DNA from: an uncultured Oscillospiraceae bacterium
GTDB taxonomy: Bacteria; Bacillota; Clostridia; Oscillospirales; Oscillospiraceae
DNA: 28,724 nucleotides
Direction: 5' to 3'
NCBI GenBank assembly: GCA_934631005.1
Contig: CAKTXA010000032.1
Span: forward strand, 1 to 28,724
A program made the position numbers and the translations under genes. Under the pieces are notes generated by a model that saw nothing but the letters and a program-made list of their open reading frames with translations, had not been told where the DNA came from and did no database searches. Positions 15,918 to 24,067 of this stretch are shown here, piece by piece (within the stretch, counting starts at the first letter, position 1; each line of letters starts with the position of its first letter).

Positions 15918-15946
15918 AAAAGTGAAGAGCGAAAAGTGAAGAAGTA
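15918..15946. repeat. Short AGTGAAGA-type tandem repeat
   Basis: AAAAGTGAAGAGCGAAAAGTGAAGAAG-like sequence, matching the ones at 1691-1726 (inverted) and 5861-5886. It lies between the dnaJ terminator and the mosaic repeat copy 4. Confidence 0.6.
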
Positions 15947-15955
15947 GGCACGTAT

Positions 15956-16230
15956 CGCCGAATCCCTGACGCAGCGGCGAATCGAAGGCACCAAATTACC
16001 TTCCCCTCGGGGAAGGTGGCGAGCGCAGCGAGCCGGATGAGGGTTGGGGAGCACGGACGGATAGCTTAGCAGTTGTTCCAAAACGCAACTGCTCCCCGGC
16101 CCTCATCAGTCGCCTGCGGCGACAGCTTCCCCCAGGGGAAGCTATGGGGTGCGCAGCGCTCTGCCAGTGCGTGCAAAAGCACCAGCTGCCTACCAGCGGG
16201 CGGGGTAGAACCCCGCCCCTACGTTACGAC
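15956..16230. repeat. Mosaic intergenic repeat, copy 4
   Basis: Order: CGAATCCCTGACGC flank module, ACCTT-type hairpin (ACCTTCCCC/GGGGAAGGT, then GGCGAGC-GCA-GCGAGCC), GGATGAGGGTTGGGGAGCA, centre, TGCTCCCCGGCCCTCATCAG, AGCTT-type hairpin (GTCGCC-TGC-GGCGAC), and the GGGGCGGGGTTCTACCCC-variant end module closing with CCCCTACGTTACGAC. It fills the space before the CBS-domain gene. Confidence 0.85.
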
Positions 16231-16304
16231 GATGGACGTACACTGCTGTGAAAACGGGAGCAGATCGTAATTTACAATTTTGTCACGCCTTTCCCTTTTG
16301 CGCA

Positions 16305-16313
16305 TGGTATACT
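16305..16313 (+). promoter_or_regulatory. Extended -10 promoter for the CBS-domain gene
   Basis: TGGTATACT is an extended -10 located 20 bases before the ATG. The nearest -35-like word, TTGTCA (16280-16285), is 22 bp away, too far to be ideal. Confidence 0.5.
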
Positions 16314-16333
16314 GAAAAACAGGAGGAAATGAC

Positions 16334-16747
16334 ATGAACATCCTGTTTTTTCTGACCCCCAAGGCGATGTGCGCCTATGTGGATGCGGACGATACCATTC
16401 GGGAGGCCATGGGGCGCATGGAGGCGTCGGGGTATACGGCGCTGCCGATTTTGGACCGGGCGGGCGGCTACTGCGGCGTTTTGACCGAGGGCGACCTGCT
16501 GTGGGCCGTCAAGCGTCTGTGCGTCATGGACCTGCGGCAGACCGAGCAGCACGGCATCAGCGAGATCCAGCCGCGGCGCAAAATTCAGCCCGTGCGCGTG
16601 GACACGCGCGTGGAGGATCTGCTCAGCGTGGCCGCGGAGCAGAACTTCGTCCCCGTGGTGGACGACAAGGGCGCGTTCATCGGCATCGTCACCCGCCGCA
16701 GCATCCTCAAGTATTTTCAGGAGCACTTTTTCCCCGACCCCGCATAA
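16334..16747 (+). CDS. Protein with two CBS domains
   Basis: This 137-residue protein consists almost entirely of two CBS motifs, at about 5-62 (ending GVLTEGDLLWAV) and 76-134 (ending GIVTRRSILKYF). CBS pairs form Bateman modules that bind adenosine nucleotides such as AMP, ATP, c-di-AMP or SAM and regulate a partner. No catalytic domain is fused, so its partner is unknown. GGAGG lies upstream of the ATG. No terminator is seen after the stop, so transcription probably continues into the LytM-domain gene 63 bases on. Confidence 0.88.
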   Translation: MNILFFLTPKAMCAYVDADDTIREAMGRMEASGYTALPILDRAGGYCGVLTEGDLLWAVKRLCVMDLRQTEQHGISEIQPRRKIQPVRVDTRVEDLLSVAAEQNFVPVVDDKGAFIGIVTRRSILKYFQEHFFPDPA

Positions 16748-16768
16748 AAATTCCCAAAAAATGTTTAA

Positions 16769-16802
16769 CCTCCGCAGAATGGGCAATACTCATCTGCGGA
16801 GG
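16769..16802 (+). promoter_or_regulatory. Hairpin sequestering the ribosome site, with a possible sporulation promoter inside
   Basis: CCTCCGCAGA (16769-16778) is perfectly complementary to TCTGCGGAGG (16793-16802). The right arm holds the GGAGG that serves the ATG at 16811. The 14-base loop contains GGCAATACT (16782-16790), which fits the sigma-F -10 pattern GGnnAnAnT. A GTTTA lies 14 bp upstream (16763-16767), one mismatch from the -35 pattern GYATA. A transcript from such a promoter would lack the left arm and so have a free ribosome site. The hairpin is directly visible; the promoter and switch are inference. Confidence 0.55.
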
Positions 16803-16810
16803 TGCATTTT

Positions 16811-17521
16811 ATGCAGAACAATGAAAACCGGAAAACCGGGCCGGTCCGGAACTTTCTGCGGGAAAAGGGCTATTACATAGTCCTGTTCCTGTGCCTTGCG
16901 GCAGTGGGGATTTCGGGCTATGTATTTGTCTCCGGCGCGATCGCCGAGAAAAACGCGCTGCAGGAGCCGGCGCTGTCGGTGCAGACGCAGGCGACGGAGC
17001 CGTCCGCGGCCAGGCCTTCGCCCGCGCGGCAGTCGGCGGACGCTGTGACGCCGCAGGAGCCTGCGCAGGAGACTTCGGCGATGAGCCGCGACGACGAGGT
17101 GCGCGCGCAGGCGCAGAGTGTGCGCGTGTGGCCGGTGTCGGGCGGGCAGACGCAGACCTACAGCATGGAAAAGCTCAGCTGGAACGAGACGACGCACGAC
17201 TGGCGCACGCATGACGGCATGGATCTTGCCGCGATCACCGGCGAGCCGGTCATGGCCGCCTGCGCCGGGACGGTGAGCGCGGTGTATGACGACGAGTATT
17301 TCGGCACCACGGTCGCCATCGCGCACGGCGGCGGCTACACCACGCGCTATCAGAATCTCGCGGCGATGCCGACCGTTTCCGTCGGCCAGCGCGTCACGGC
17401 GGGCCAGACCATCGGCGCCGTCGGCGCGACCGCCATCCTCGAGATCGCCCAGGAGCCGCACCTGCATTTCGCAGTGACCTGCAACGGCGAGTCGGTCGAT
17501 CCGATGGAGTTTTTGGATTAA
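16811..17521 (+). CDS. Membrane-anchored M23/LytM-domain protein, SpoIIQ-like
   Basis: This 236-residue protein has a short basic cytosolic tail, one transmembrane helix at 20-43, a flexible Ala/Gln/Pro-rich linker, and a C-terminal LytM (peptidase M23) domain at about 125-235. The zinc ligands of the family are present: His134 and Asp138 in HDGMD, and the HLH pair His217/His219, plus His172. This size and layout matches SpoIIQ, the forespore protein that joins SpoIIIAH across the intermembrane space. Clostridial SpoIIQ usually keeps an intact metal site, as here, unlike that of Bacillus subtilis. A general cell-wall endopeptidase or its activator is the alternative. The ATG at 16811 follows GGAGG by eight bases; the in-frame GTG at 16802 overlaps the ribosome site and is excluded. 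Confidence 0.8.
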   Translation: MQNNENRKTGPVRNFLREKGYYIVLFLCLAAVGISGYVFVSGAIAEKNALQEPALSVQTQATEPSAARPSPARQSADAVTPQEPAQETSAMSRDDEVRAQAQSVRVWPVSGGQTQTYSMEKLSWNETTHDWRTHDGMDLAAITGEPVMAACAGTVSAVYDDEYFGTTVAIAHGGGYTTRYQNLAAMPTVSVGQRVTAGQTIGAVGATAILEIAQEPHLHFAVTCNGESVDPMEFLD

Positions 17522-17526
17522 GTAGC

Positions 17527-17555
17527 AGACGGGAGGGGCATTGCCACTCCCGTCT
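17527..17555 (+). other. Hairpin after the LytM-domain gene
   Basis: AGACGGGAG (17527-17535) pairs with CTCCCGTCT (17547-17555), with an inner GGC/GCC. No T run follows. It may aid termination at the next hairpin or be a relic of a repeat module. Confidence 0.45.
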
Positions 17556-17565
17556 CAGTCTGTCG

Positions 17566-17595
17566 AAAAAGCCCTCCCATTGGGGAGGGCTTTTT
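17566..17595. terminator. Bidirectional terminator between convergent genes
   Basis: GCCCTCCC (17571-17578) and GGGAGGGC (17583-17590) pair around ATTG, with A5 before and T5 after. It serves the plus-strand LytM gene and the minus-strand secreted-protein gene, whose stop is at 17597. Confidence 0.93.
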
Positions 17596-17596
17596 A

Positions 17597-20500
17597 TCAA
17601 TTTGCGGGGGTGTTATTTGCTGTCAGGTAATAGATGCGGCAGGTGGCGGAATCTGGTTTTTTGAGGAGGATGGTGGCTGCGCCGTTGGTTATTTGGGCGG
17701 TGGCGGCGGTGAGGAAGCGACCTTTTGCATCGTAGAGGGCGGCGATGGCTGTTGCCGCATCCTCAGGAGCGTTTTCGATGGTGAATTTGCCATCCTCATA
17801 TTTTTCGCTCGTGCCGGGGCGGACGGTGTAGGTGCCGCCCTGCGTCACGCGGAAGCTGAGTTTGCCGTCTTGCAGCTCGGCGTCGACCGGGCCATTCGGG
17901 CCGGTGACGGTGACGGCGGCGTTCAGGAGGGTGTACGGGACGGTGAGCAGGGGGCGCTTGCTCTGCAGCGCGGTACTGCCTGCGACCTCGATCTGCAGCG
18001 TGTCGGCGGACGTCTGCCGGATGTCCACGCCGGGGCGGAAGCCGTCGGCCGCGGACGCGTTCGCGGCCCGCAGCGCGCGCATCGCGCGCTGCGGCGATGG
18101 GACGCTGCCAAACCCGCTCCAGCTGGCAACGGTCTCGCCGCGCTCATCGGCAAGATCAATGCGCGTGTCAGATTTCAGCGCGCCCGCGTCGATGACGGTC
18201 GCCTGCGTGTCCGCGTCATTCGGCAGCGCCGTCGCCGCGCTGTTCAAAACGAGCTGCCGGTCAGTAACAGAAGCATCCAACGGCGACGCCGTCCAGACGA
18301 GATCGGCGTACACCTTTGCGCTACCGGAGTTGTTCACGATCGGGCGGTACAAGGATGCCTCACCGGTATGCTGATAGTAATTCCGCAGGAAATAGAACGT
18401 GCCTGCGCACCGCACGTCGATGTCGGTCGTATTCCCGATGAACGCGCTGTCGCAGAAGCGGATGTTGAACGGGGTGACAAAGTCGTTGGTGGATTCGATC
18501 CGCACAGCAGTGCCGTTATCCTCAAACAGGTTGCCGTTATGCAGGCTCAGCGTGGCCCCTGCTGCGCGCTCCGGGACGCGGAGCACCACGGCGGTACCGT
18601 TATTTTTGAACGTGCACGCGTGCGGCATGATCGTATTACCGCCGCCGAGCGCCGTTTCATAGCCTGTGAAGGTGCAATCGTAAATGGTGGCCGAGCCGTT
18701 CGCGATGGCCGTCCCCTTGCCGGTCTCCTTCGCGACAAAGTTCAGACCGCTGATGTCCCGGATCGCCGTCCCGCCGAGGTCGATGGTGCCGGTGAACGTC
18801 TGATTCCGGCCCAGAATACTGATCTCAAGGTTCCGATAATACCCCAGTTCTTTCAGCTGATCCGGCAGCGTGATGTTGCCTTCATAGTTCGTTCCGTTCA
18901 GCTCCAGCCGCCAGTGCGTGCGGACATCGTCCTGCTCTGCCGCTTCGCGGAGTGTGGCTGCGTTAGTGGAGAGCCAGCTGTTGATACTTGCGACAGACTC
19001 AAGCTGCACAGTCTTGATCTCCTGCGGCTGATAGCGCAGGGTGTAATAGATCGTGCTCGTCTCTCCGTTTACGGTGATCTCAGCGCAGAGATAGGCATCT
19101 CCCGCTATATCGGCGACGCGGATCGGGAAACCGCCCGCGGTCAGACCTTCGTTCAGCTCCAGCTGCCGGGTCTCGCCGAAGCTGAACGTATTCGTATTGC
19201 CGTCTGCGTTGCGCGAGCCGCTGCGCCGCTCCAGCCAGACGCGGTCAACACGGATCCATCTCCGGAGGGCGGGTACCGGGGTGTAGATGGTCTCCACGCC
19301 GTGTTCGGTCTCGCTGGTGGTGGCGACGGCAGCCAGAATGCCCCAGCTATTCTCCGGATAGGCGCGGCGGTAGGCTGTGCCCGCTTCCCCGCCGGCCTGC
19401 GGCGGCAGCGTATAGCCCTGCGACCACCGGCCATCTGTGTTGAGCGTTACGATGCCGTTCTGCTCAAAGCCGAAGCCGATCAAATACTCTGTGCCGCCGA
19501 TGGTCACGGTCATGGCGGAGGGGCCGTCCTTCCAGGCTACGGTCTTTTCTGCGTCCCGAATGCAGATCCGGAGATTGCTGTTTCTTGTACGGACCTGCAG
19601 CTCCAGGCCACTCTCCGGGATGCTTACGCCGCTTTTGACCGCGAATCGAACGTCATAGGTCTCAGCGGCACCGTCCGTCCCATTGCCGCGGCCGACCCGT
19701 TCCCATGTAAGATAGCTTTTGGGGTTTGCGGTCTGCCATCCGTTCTGGTAGTATTCGCAGGTGACGGCTGGTGTGTCTCCGGCGGCCAGTCCGCCTTGCT
19801 GCAGCAGCCAGAATTCTGTGCTGCCGTTGGCTGCGTCATAGAGGAAGTCTCCGGCTATGTAGGCCTCGGCCGAGCGCTCCTGGGTTTTGAAGAAGCCGGA
19901 GCTTGGCAGCATGACCCTGACGGGCAGCTCGTAGGCTTTACTGTCTGCCGTGACACAGCGCAGCACGCCGCTGCCGAGCTTCACGCAATTCAGGTCCCAA
20001 TATTCCGGATACTCGCTGTTCTGCGCGGCGGTCACTGCGCCTGCGTCCGTTTCGCCGTTCGGGACGAACGTGACGGATGTGACCGTCTGCGCGGTCTCGC
20101 CGAAGAAAAAGCCGACCGTGTGGCTGGTGCGGAGCGCGGTGTCGAGCCGTGAGCACAGGTCGTCGTGGAAGCCGTCGGGCTGGCCGTCGCTCCAGCGCAC
20201 CCAACGGAAGCCGAAGCGCGGCGTAGCATCCTGCAGATTGATGAATTCCGTGTACGTGCTGTCGCCGGCGCATCCGAATGTGAACCACAGCGGGTAGCTG
20301 TATTGCGTCTGCAGCACCTCGGTCACGGTGATCTTGCAGATATTTTTCTCAGAGAGGATCTCAAATTCCGCGCTCACGGGGAGGGACATCTTGTTTCTGG
20401 TATAGGAGTCCATATCAAATCCGGCGCTTTCGATCACCGTTCCCGCCGGAAGGATGCAGTAAAACGGCTTGCCGACAACAAAGCTCGCCTGACCGGTGAT

Positions 20501-20962
20501 CAGATACGTCTCCTGCTTCGGCTCCGTTGTGGAGAAGAAGCCCTGCTCCGGCAGCACAGACGAGACCGCCATGCTGTAGCGCGTGCCGTCCTTCTCATAA
20601 ACGAGCCTGCCGGAGCCGAACGCCTTGGCAGATATGTACCAGACGTCAATGGACGACGTGTCACCGTAGGACACGCTGTCACGCGTGAGCACAAAAGCAC
20701 CTGCGGAAGCGGAATCATCCGGCACATATGTCAGCCCCTTCGTCACCTTGCTTTGGCCCGCCTCGTCGGTATAGATCACACAGTCGGTGGAATGGCCGGG
20801 GGTTGTGACCAGCGCGGCCACTGACAGCGTATGCTCCTCCTGCCAGGCATATTTGTAATACAGCGGCTGATCTTCCGTCTCCCCATCTGCGGCCATTGCG
20901 GTGGGGGTGAGGGTGAACAGCATACACAGGGTGAGGGCGAGGGCGACGAGTCTGGTTTTCAT
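17597..20962 (-). CDS. Very large secreted beta-helix protein
   Basis: This 1121-residue exported protein is of unknown role. A signal peptide (MKTRLVALALTLCMLFTL, likely cut after AMA at residue 24) is followed by two related modules. Both carry an LGSG/FGSG…LPxxGFFxTxE…ETYI-like pattern, near residues 125-155 and 340-370. A right-handed parallel beta-helix-like region spans about 730-865, with repeating short turns such as CTFTGYETALGGGN, CTFKNNGTAVVL and FEDNGTAVRI. No LPxTG, SLH or membrane anchor is visible at the C-terminus. Beta-helix folds occur in adhesins and polysaccharide-active enzymes, but no catalytic signature was recognised. The ATG at 20962 follows GGAGG by eight bases. A zinc-ribbon membrane protein gene lies 41 bp upstream in the same direction. 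Confidence 0.85.
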   Translation of the reverse strand: MKTRLVALALTLCMLFTLTPTAMAADGETEDQPLYYKYAWQEEHTLSVAALVTTPGHSTDCVIYTDEAGQSKVTKGLTYVPDDSASAGAFVLTRDSVSYGDTSSIDVWYISAKAFGSGRLVYEKDGTRYSMAVSSVLPEQGFFSTTEPKQETYLITGQASFVVGKPFYCILPAGTVIESAGFDMDSYTRNKMSLPVSAEFEILSEKNICKITVTEVLQTQYSYPLWFTFGCAGDSTYTEFINLQDATPRFGFRWVRWSDGQPDGFHDDLCSRLDTALRTSHTVGFFFGETAQTVTSVTFVPNGETDAGAVTAAQNSEYPEYWDLNCVKLGSGVLRCVTADSKAYELPVRVMLPSSGFFKTQERSAEAYIAGDFLYDAANGSTEFWLLQQGGLAAGDTPAVTCEYYQNGWQTANPKSYLTWERVGRGNGTDGAAETYDVRFAVKSGVSIPESGLELQVRTRNSNLRICIRDAEKTVAWKDGPSAMTVTIGGTEYLIGFGFEQNGIVTLNTDGRWSQGYTLPPQAGGEAGTAYRRAYPENSWGILAAVATTSETEHGVETIYTPVPALRRWIRVDRVWLERRSGSRNADGNTNTFSFGETRQLELNEGLTAGGFPIRVADIAGDAYLCAEITVNGETSTIYYTLRYQPQEIKTVQLESVASINSWLSTNAATLREAAEQDDVRTHWRLELNGTNYEGNITLPDQLKELGYYRNLEISILGRNQTFTGTIDLGGTAIRDISGLNFVAKETGKGTAIANGSATIYDCTFTGYETALGGGNTIMPHACTFKNNGTAVVLRVPERAAGATLSLHNGNLFEDNGTAVRIESTNDFVTPFNIRFCDSAFIGNTTDIDVRCAGTFYFLRNYYQHTGEASLYRPIVNNSGSAKVYADLVWTASPLDASVTDRQLVLNSAATALPNDADTQATVIDAGALKSDTRIDLADERGETVASWSGFGSVPSPQRAMRALRAANASAADGFRPGVDIRQTSADTLQIEVAGSTALQSKRPLLTVPYTLLNAAVTVTGPNGPVDAELQDGKLSFRVTQGGTYTVRPGTSEKYEDGKFTIENAPEDAATAIAALYDAKGRFLTAATAQITNGAATILLKKPDSATCRIYYLTANNTPAN

Positions 20963-21003
20963 TTGGCAGTCCTCCAAAATGTTTTTTAGGGGAACGCGTT
21001 TTT

Positions 21004-21645
21004 TTATTTGAGCCTGCGCAGGTCGCGGCGGAGGAGGGCGGAGGTGATCACGCCGTCGGCGGCGGCGACGATGGCGTACACCGCGTAGCCCGCCACGGCA
21101 AGGCCCATCGCGAGCAGACCGCACAGGATCACCAGCGCGTACAGCGCCGCCCGGCGCTTGGCACACAGCAGCCAGATGGACGCGGCGAGCCGCGCAAGGC
21201 TGATGCCGATGAGCGCGAGGATGAAGCCGTAGGCCTGCCCGATGGCGGCCATCAGCTCGTCAAACGCGCCCGCGACGCGCCCGATGGTGTCATCCACGCC
21301 GGACATCATTTGAAAAAGCTCCGCATATACATCCTGATCGTGGTACACGATGAGCAGGCACGCAAAGCTGAGCGCCAGATAGCCTGCCAGCACCGCCATG
21401 ACGATGACAAACGCCTTGACCGAGCCCGCCAGCCGCGTTTTGCCGTTGGCGTCCGTCCACACGCGCGGACGCTTCGCGGGCGCGGATTGCTGCTCGCAGG
21501 GCGGCTGTTCATAGGGCTGCTGGGGTGCATCCTCCGCGGTCTCGCGCCGCGGAGGGTCGGTATAGCGCTTGACGAGCGCGCCGCAGTCGGGGCAGATGAG
21601 CACATCGTCCGCCACCTGCCGGCCGCAGTTATAACAGGTCTGCAT
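21004..21645 (-). CDS. Zinc-ribbon membrane protein of unknown function
   Basis: This 213-residue protein starts with a zinc ribbon (Cys4, Cys7, Cys18, Cys21 in CYNCG…CPDCG), then a hydrophilic, Gln- and Pro-rich linker. Hydrophobic segments follow at about 78-101, 138-161 and 166-195. It ends in a basic tail (RRDLRRLK). The N-terminal zinc ribbon followed by membrane helices is a common architecture of uncharacterised Clostridia proteins. ATG at 21645 is chosen from AAGGAG upstream and from the ribbon start. It shares a promoter with, and lies just before, the large secreted protein, so it could assist that protein's export or anchoring, which is inference from position. Confidence 0.8.
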   Translation of the reverse strand: MQTCYNCGRQVADDVLICPDCGALVKRYTDPPRRETAEDAPQQPYEQPPCEQQSAPAKRPRVWTDANGKTRLAGSVKAFVIVMAVLAGYLALSFACLLIVYHDQDVYAELFQMMSGVDDTIGRVAGAFDELMAAIGQAYGFILALIGISLARLAASIWLLCAKRRAALYALVILCGLLAMGLAVAGYAVYAIVAAADGVITSALLRRDLRRLK

Positions 21646-21696
21646 GGTAAAACTCCTTCTTTCGCGCGGCAGACCGCGCAGGATACTTCTTCGTCT

Positions 21697-21725
21697 ATTG
21701 TATCTGGAACAGAGTGGATTGTCAA
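21697..21725 (-). promoter_or_regulatory. Strong sigma-A promoter for the zinc-ribbon/secreted-protein unit
   Basis: On the minus strand TTGACA (21725-21720), a 17-bp spacer and TACAAT (21702-21697). The -35 is a perfect consensus. It is divergent from the dapF promoter, with 46 bp between the two -35 boxes. Confidence 0.85.
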
Positions 21726-21771
21726 ACCGGTCGCTGCGCATTTTTTGCAATATATTCAGCAATATCTTATA

Positions 21772-21799
21772 TTTACAGCGCAAAAAGTTGCGGTATAAT
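21772..21799 (+). promoter_or_regulatory. Promoter for dapF
   Basis: TTTACA (21772-21777), a 16-bp spacer and a consensus TATAAT (21794-21799), 31 bases before the dapF ATG. Confidence 0.75.
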
Positions 21800-21830
21800 A
21801 GAGAGGCAGAAAAAACTGGGGGGGCTGACG

Positions 21831-22676
21831 ATGCAGTTTACCAAAATGAACGGCGCAGGCAACAGCTTTATCATCCTTGACGGCGTCCGTGCAGCGCTGG
21901 ACGTCGGCCGCCTGCCGGCGCTGGCCCGGGCGCTGTGCGACACGAATTTCGGCGTGGGCGCGGATGGGCTGATGGCGGTGCTGCCGGCGGAGGACGCAGA
22001 TCTCACGATGCGCTTTTATAACGCCGACGGATCGCTCGGCGAGATGTGCGGCAACGGCGCGCGCTGCATCTGCCGCTATGGCTATGAGACGGGGCTGTCG
22101 GGCGACTGCCCGCGCGTGCGCACCACGGCAGGGCTTGTGACCGGCGAACGCATTTCGGCGGAGCAGTACCGCGTGCGTCTGCCCGACCCAACCGTCCTGC
22201 AGCCGGAGCGGGTGCTGGCGGTCGGCGGGCGGGAGATCCGCTGCGCGTATGTGGAGCTTGGCGAGCCGGGGCTGCCGCATCTGACGGTGGAGCTGCCGGA
22301 GCTGGCGGAGACGACGGACGACGGCCTGCGCGCCCTTGCGCGGGCGCTGCGCTATCACGCAGCGCTGCCGAAGGGGGCAAACGTCAACTTCTATACGCTG
22401 ACGGGCAAGGATACGGTGCTGCTCAAAACGTATGAGCGCGGCGTAGAGGATTTTACCTGCGCGTGCGGCACGGGCACGGGCGCGGTCGTGAGCGTTTTGA
22501 CGCTCGCCGGACGCGTGAGCGGAAGGGCGGTGCGCGTCAAAATGCGCGGCGGCGTTTTGACCATGGACGTGACGGCGCAAGGCGGCGCGGCGCGCGACCT
22601 GTTCTTAACAGGGCCGGCGCGGCTCGTCGCCCGGGGCGAGGTCTTTGAAGAGGAATTGCTGAATAATGACGAATAA
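21831..22676 (+). CDS. dapF: Diaminopimelate epimerase
   Basis: This 281-residue cytosolic enzyme converts LL- to meso-diaminopimelate by a two-cysteine, cofactor-free mechanism, supplying lysine and peptidoglycan. The start is MNGAGNSF-containing as in the family. The first catalytic cysteine is Cys73 in MCGNGARC, and the second is Cys212 in CACGTGTGA. The ATG at 21831 matches the family N-terminus; a longer in-frame opening from 21714 would span the promoter and is rejected. The ribosome site is only a G-rich run (GGGGGG). The stop is followed 13 bases later by the start of a symporter gene. Confidence 0.96.
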   Translation: MQFTKMNGAGNSFIILDGVRAALDVGRLPALARALCDTNFGVGADGLMAVLPAEDADLTMRFYNADGSLGEMCGNGARCICRYGYETGLSGDCPRVRTTAGLVTGERISAEQYRVRLPDPTVLQPERVLAVGGREIRCAYVELGEPGLPHLTVELPELAETTDDGLRALARALRYHAALPKGANVNFYTLTGKDTVLLKTYERGVEDFTCACGTGTGAVVSVLTLAGRVSGRAVRVKMRGGVLTMDVTAQGGAARDLFLTGPARLVARGEVFEEELLNNDE

Positions 22677-22689
22677 GGAGAGAACAGAC

Positions 22690-23925
22690 ATGAAAAAAGG
22701 AAGCTTTCTGAAAAACTACGGATTTCTGATCTGTATGCTGCTGGGCATCGTGGCCGGGTGCGTTGTGGGCGCGGTGTGGCCGGGAGCCACGGCGCTGGAG
22801 CCGATCGGCACGGTGTTTGTGAACCTCATGTTCTGCGTGGTGGTGCCGATGGTGTTCTGCTCCATCTCGTCGGCCATCGCGAATATGAAAAGCGCCAAGC
22901 GTGCGGGCAAGATCATGGGCGTCACCGTGGCGACGTTCCTCATCACCGCCGCCATCGCGGCCGTCATCACCTATGTGGTCGTGCTCATCATCCCGCCGGT
23001 CATGGGTACGTATGACGTCGCCGTGGAGGGCGAGATCGGCCAGACGCTCGGCCTTTCCGACATGATCATCAACTTCTTCACAAAGCCCGACTTTACGGAG
23101 CTGTGGAGCCGCAAGGCCATCCTGCCGCTCATCGTGGCGGCCATCCTCTTCGGCTTCGGCGTGCAGATGGCGGGCGGGCCCAAGACCAAAACGGCGCAGC
23201 TGCTGGAGGATGTCACGGAGTGCATTATGAAGACCGTGAAGATCATCACCTACTACGCGCCCATCGGCTTCTTCGGCTTCTTCGCGTATCTCGTGGCGTC
23301 CTACGGCCCCGAGCTCATCGGCGACTACTCCCGCACGCTCATCATCTACTACGTGCTGAGCTTTGTGTATATGTTCGCCTCGTTCCCGATCTATGCCCGC
23401 TTCGGCGGCGGAAAGGGCGCGGCGAAGGAGATGTTCTCCAAGCTCTTCCGCCCGGCGGCGGTCAGCTTTGGCACGTGCTCGTCCGTTGCGACCATCCCCA
23501 CGAACATGGAGGTCGCCGAGGAGACGGGTATCTCCAAGGACGTGTCGAACATCGTCATCCCCATGGGCGCGACGATGCATATGGACGGCTCGGCGATGTC
23601 GGCCATCATCAAGGTGGCGTTCCTGTTCGGTATCTTCGGGCAGGACTTTACGACCGGGCGGGCGATCCTGGCCATCATCGTGGCGGTCTTTTCGTCGGTC
23701 GCGATGTCCGGCATCCCCGGCGGCGGCGGTACGGGCGAGCTGGTGCTGTGCACCATCTTCTTCCCGGATCATCTGGCCGTGGCATATCCCATCGCGCTGG
23801 CGCTCGGCAACCTCGTCGATCCCCCGGCCACGATGGTCAACTCCGCGGGCGACTACGTGGTGTCGTACATCGTCTCCCGCTTTGTCGACGGCAAGGATTG
23901 GCTGCAAAAGAAACTGAAAAAATAA
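22690..23925 (+). CDS. DAACS-family cation:amino-acid symporter with altered substrate site
   Basis: This 411-residue membrane transporter is related to GltP/GltPh. It has multiple hydrophobic helices, an HP1-like segment GTCSSVATIPTNMEVAEE and an HP2-like segment GIPGGGGTGELVL. The TM8 motif is DPPATMVNSAGD (Asp377 to Asp388). In acidic-amino-acid carriers this motif is DxxRTxxN, in which the Arg binds the side-chain carboxylate; here it is Ala380. By family knowledge this argues against aspartate/glutamate and towards a neutral substrate. ATG at 22690 is chosen because AAGGAG lies before it; the earlier ATG at 22666 would overlap dapF and lacks a site. It is co-transcribed with dapF. Confidence 0.9.
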   Translation: MKKGSFLKNYGFLICMLLGIVAGCVVGAVWPGATALEPIGTVFVNLMFCVVVPMVFCSISSAIANMKSAKRAGKIMGVTVATFLITAAIAAVITYVVVLIIPPVMGTYDVAVEGEIGQTLGLSDMIINFFTKPDFTELWSRKAILPLIVAAILFGFGVQMAGGPKTKTAQLLEDVTECIMKTVKIITYYAPIGFFGFFAYLVASYGPELIGDYSRTLIIYYVLSFVYMFASFPIYARFGGGKGAAKEMFSKLFRPAAVSFGTCSSVATIPTNMEVAEETGISKDVSNIVIPMGATMHMDGSAMSAIIKVAFLFGIFGQDFTTGRAILAIIVAVFSSVAMSGIPGGGGTGELVLCTIFFPDHLAVAYPIALALGNLVDPPATMVNSAGDYVVSYIVSRFVDGKDWLQKKLKK

Positions 23926-23935
23926 GAATAATCAG

Positions 23936-23969
23936 ACAGGCGGCACATCCGGCAGGATGTGCCGCCTGT
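23936..23969 (+). terminator. Probable terminator after the symporter
   Basis: A perfect 15-bp stem (23936-23950/23955-23969, ACAGGCGGCACATCC) with loop GGCA. The following sequence is TTGCG, so the T run is poor, but the stem is very strong. Confidence 0.75.
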
Positions 23970-23982
23970 TTGCGTGGAAGGA

Positions 23983-24011
23983 TTGCAAAGAGCGGCGGAT
24001 TCTGCTATAAT
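23983..24011 (+). promoter_or_regulatory. Promoter for miaB
   Basis: TTGCAA (23983-23988), a 17-bp spacer and TATAAT (24006-24011) preceded by TGC, so both a -35 and an extended -10 are present. Confidence 0.8.
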
Positions 24012-24067
24012 TATACCCTTAAGGCCATCAAAACGGGCAACTCATCAACACGAGCGGAGGGACGGAT

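Noticed and set aside
17693..20152. 819-codon plus-strand frame inside the large secreted protein gene
   Set aside because: The minus-strand frame has a signal peptide, ribosome site, promoter-linked neighbour and terminator; the plus-strand frame has none of these.
22666..22690. Earlier ATG for the symporter at 22666
   Set aside because: It overlaps the dapF end and has no ribosome site, whereas AAGGAG precedes the ATG at 22690, which also starts a normal basic N-terminus.
22537..23907. 456-codon minus-strand frame opposite the symporter
   Set aside because: His/Arg/Asp-rich antisense of hydrophobic helices; no signals.
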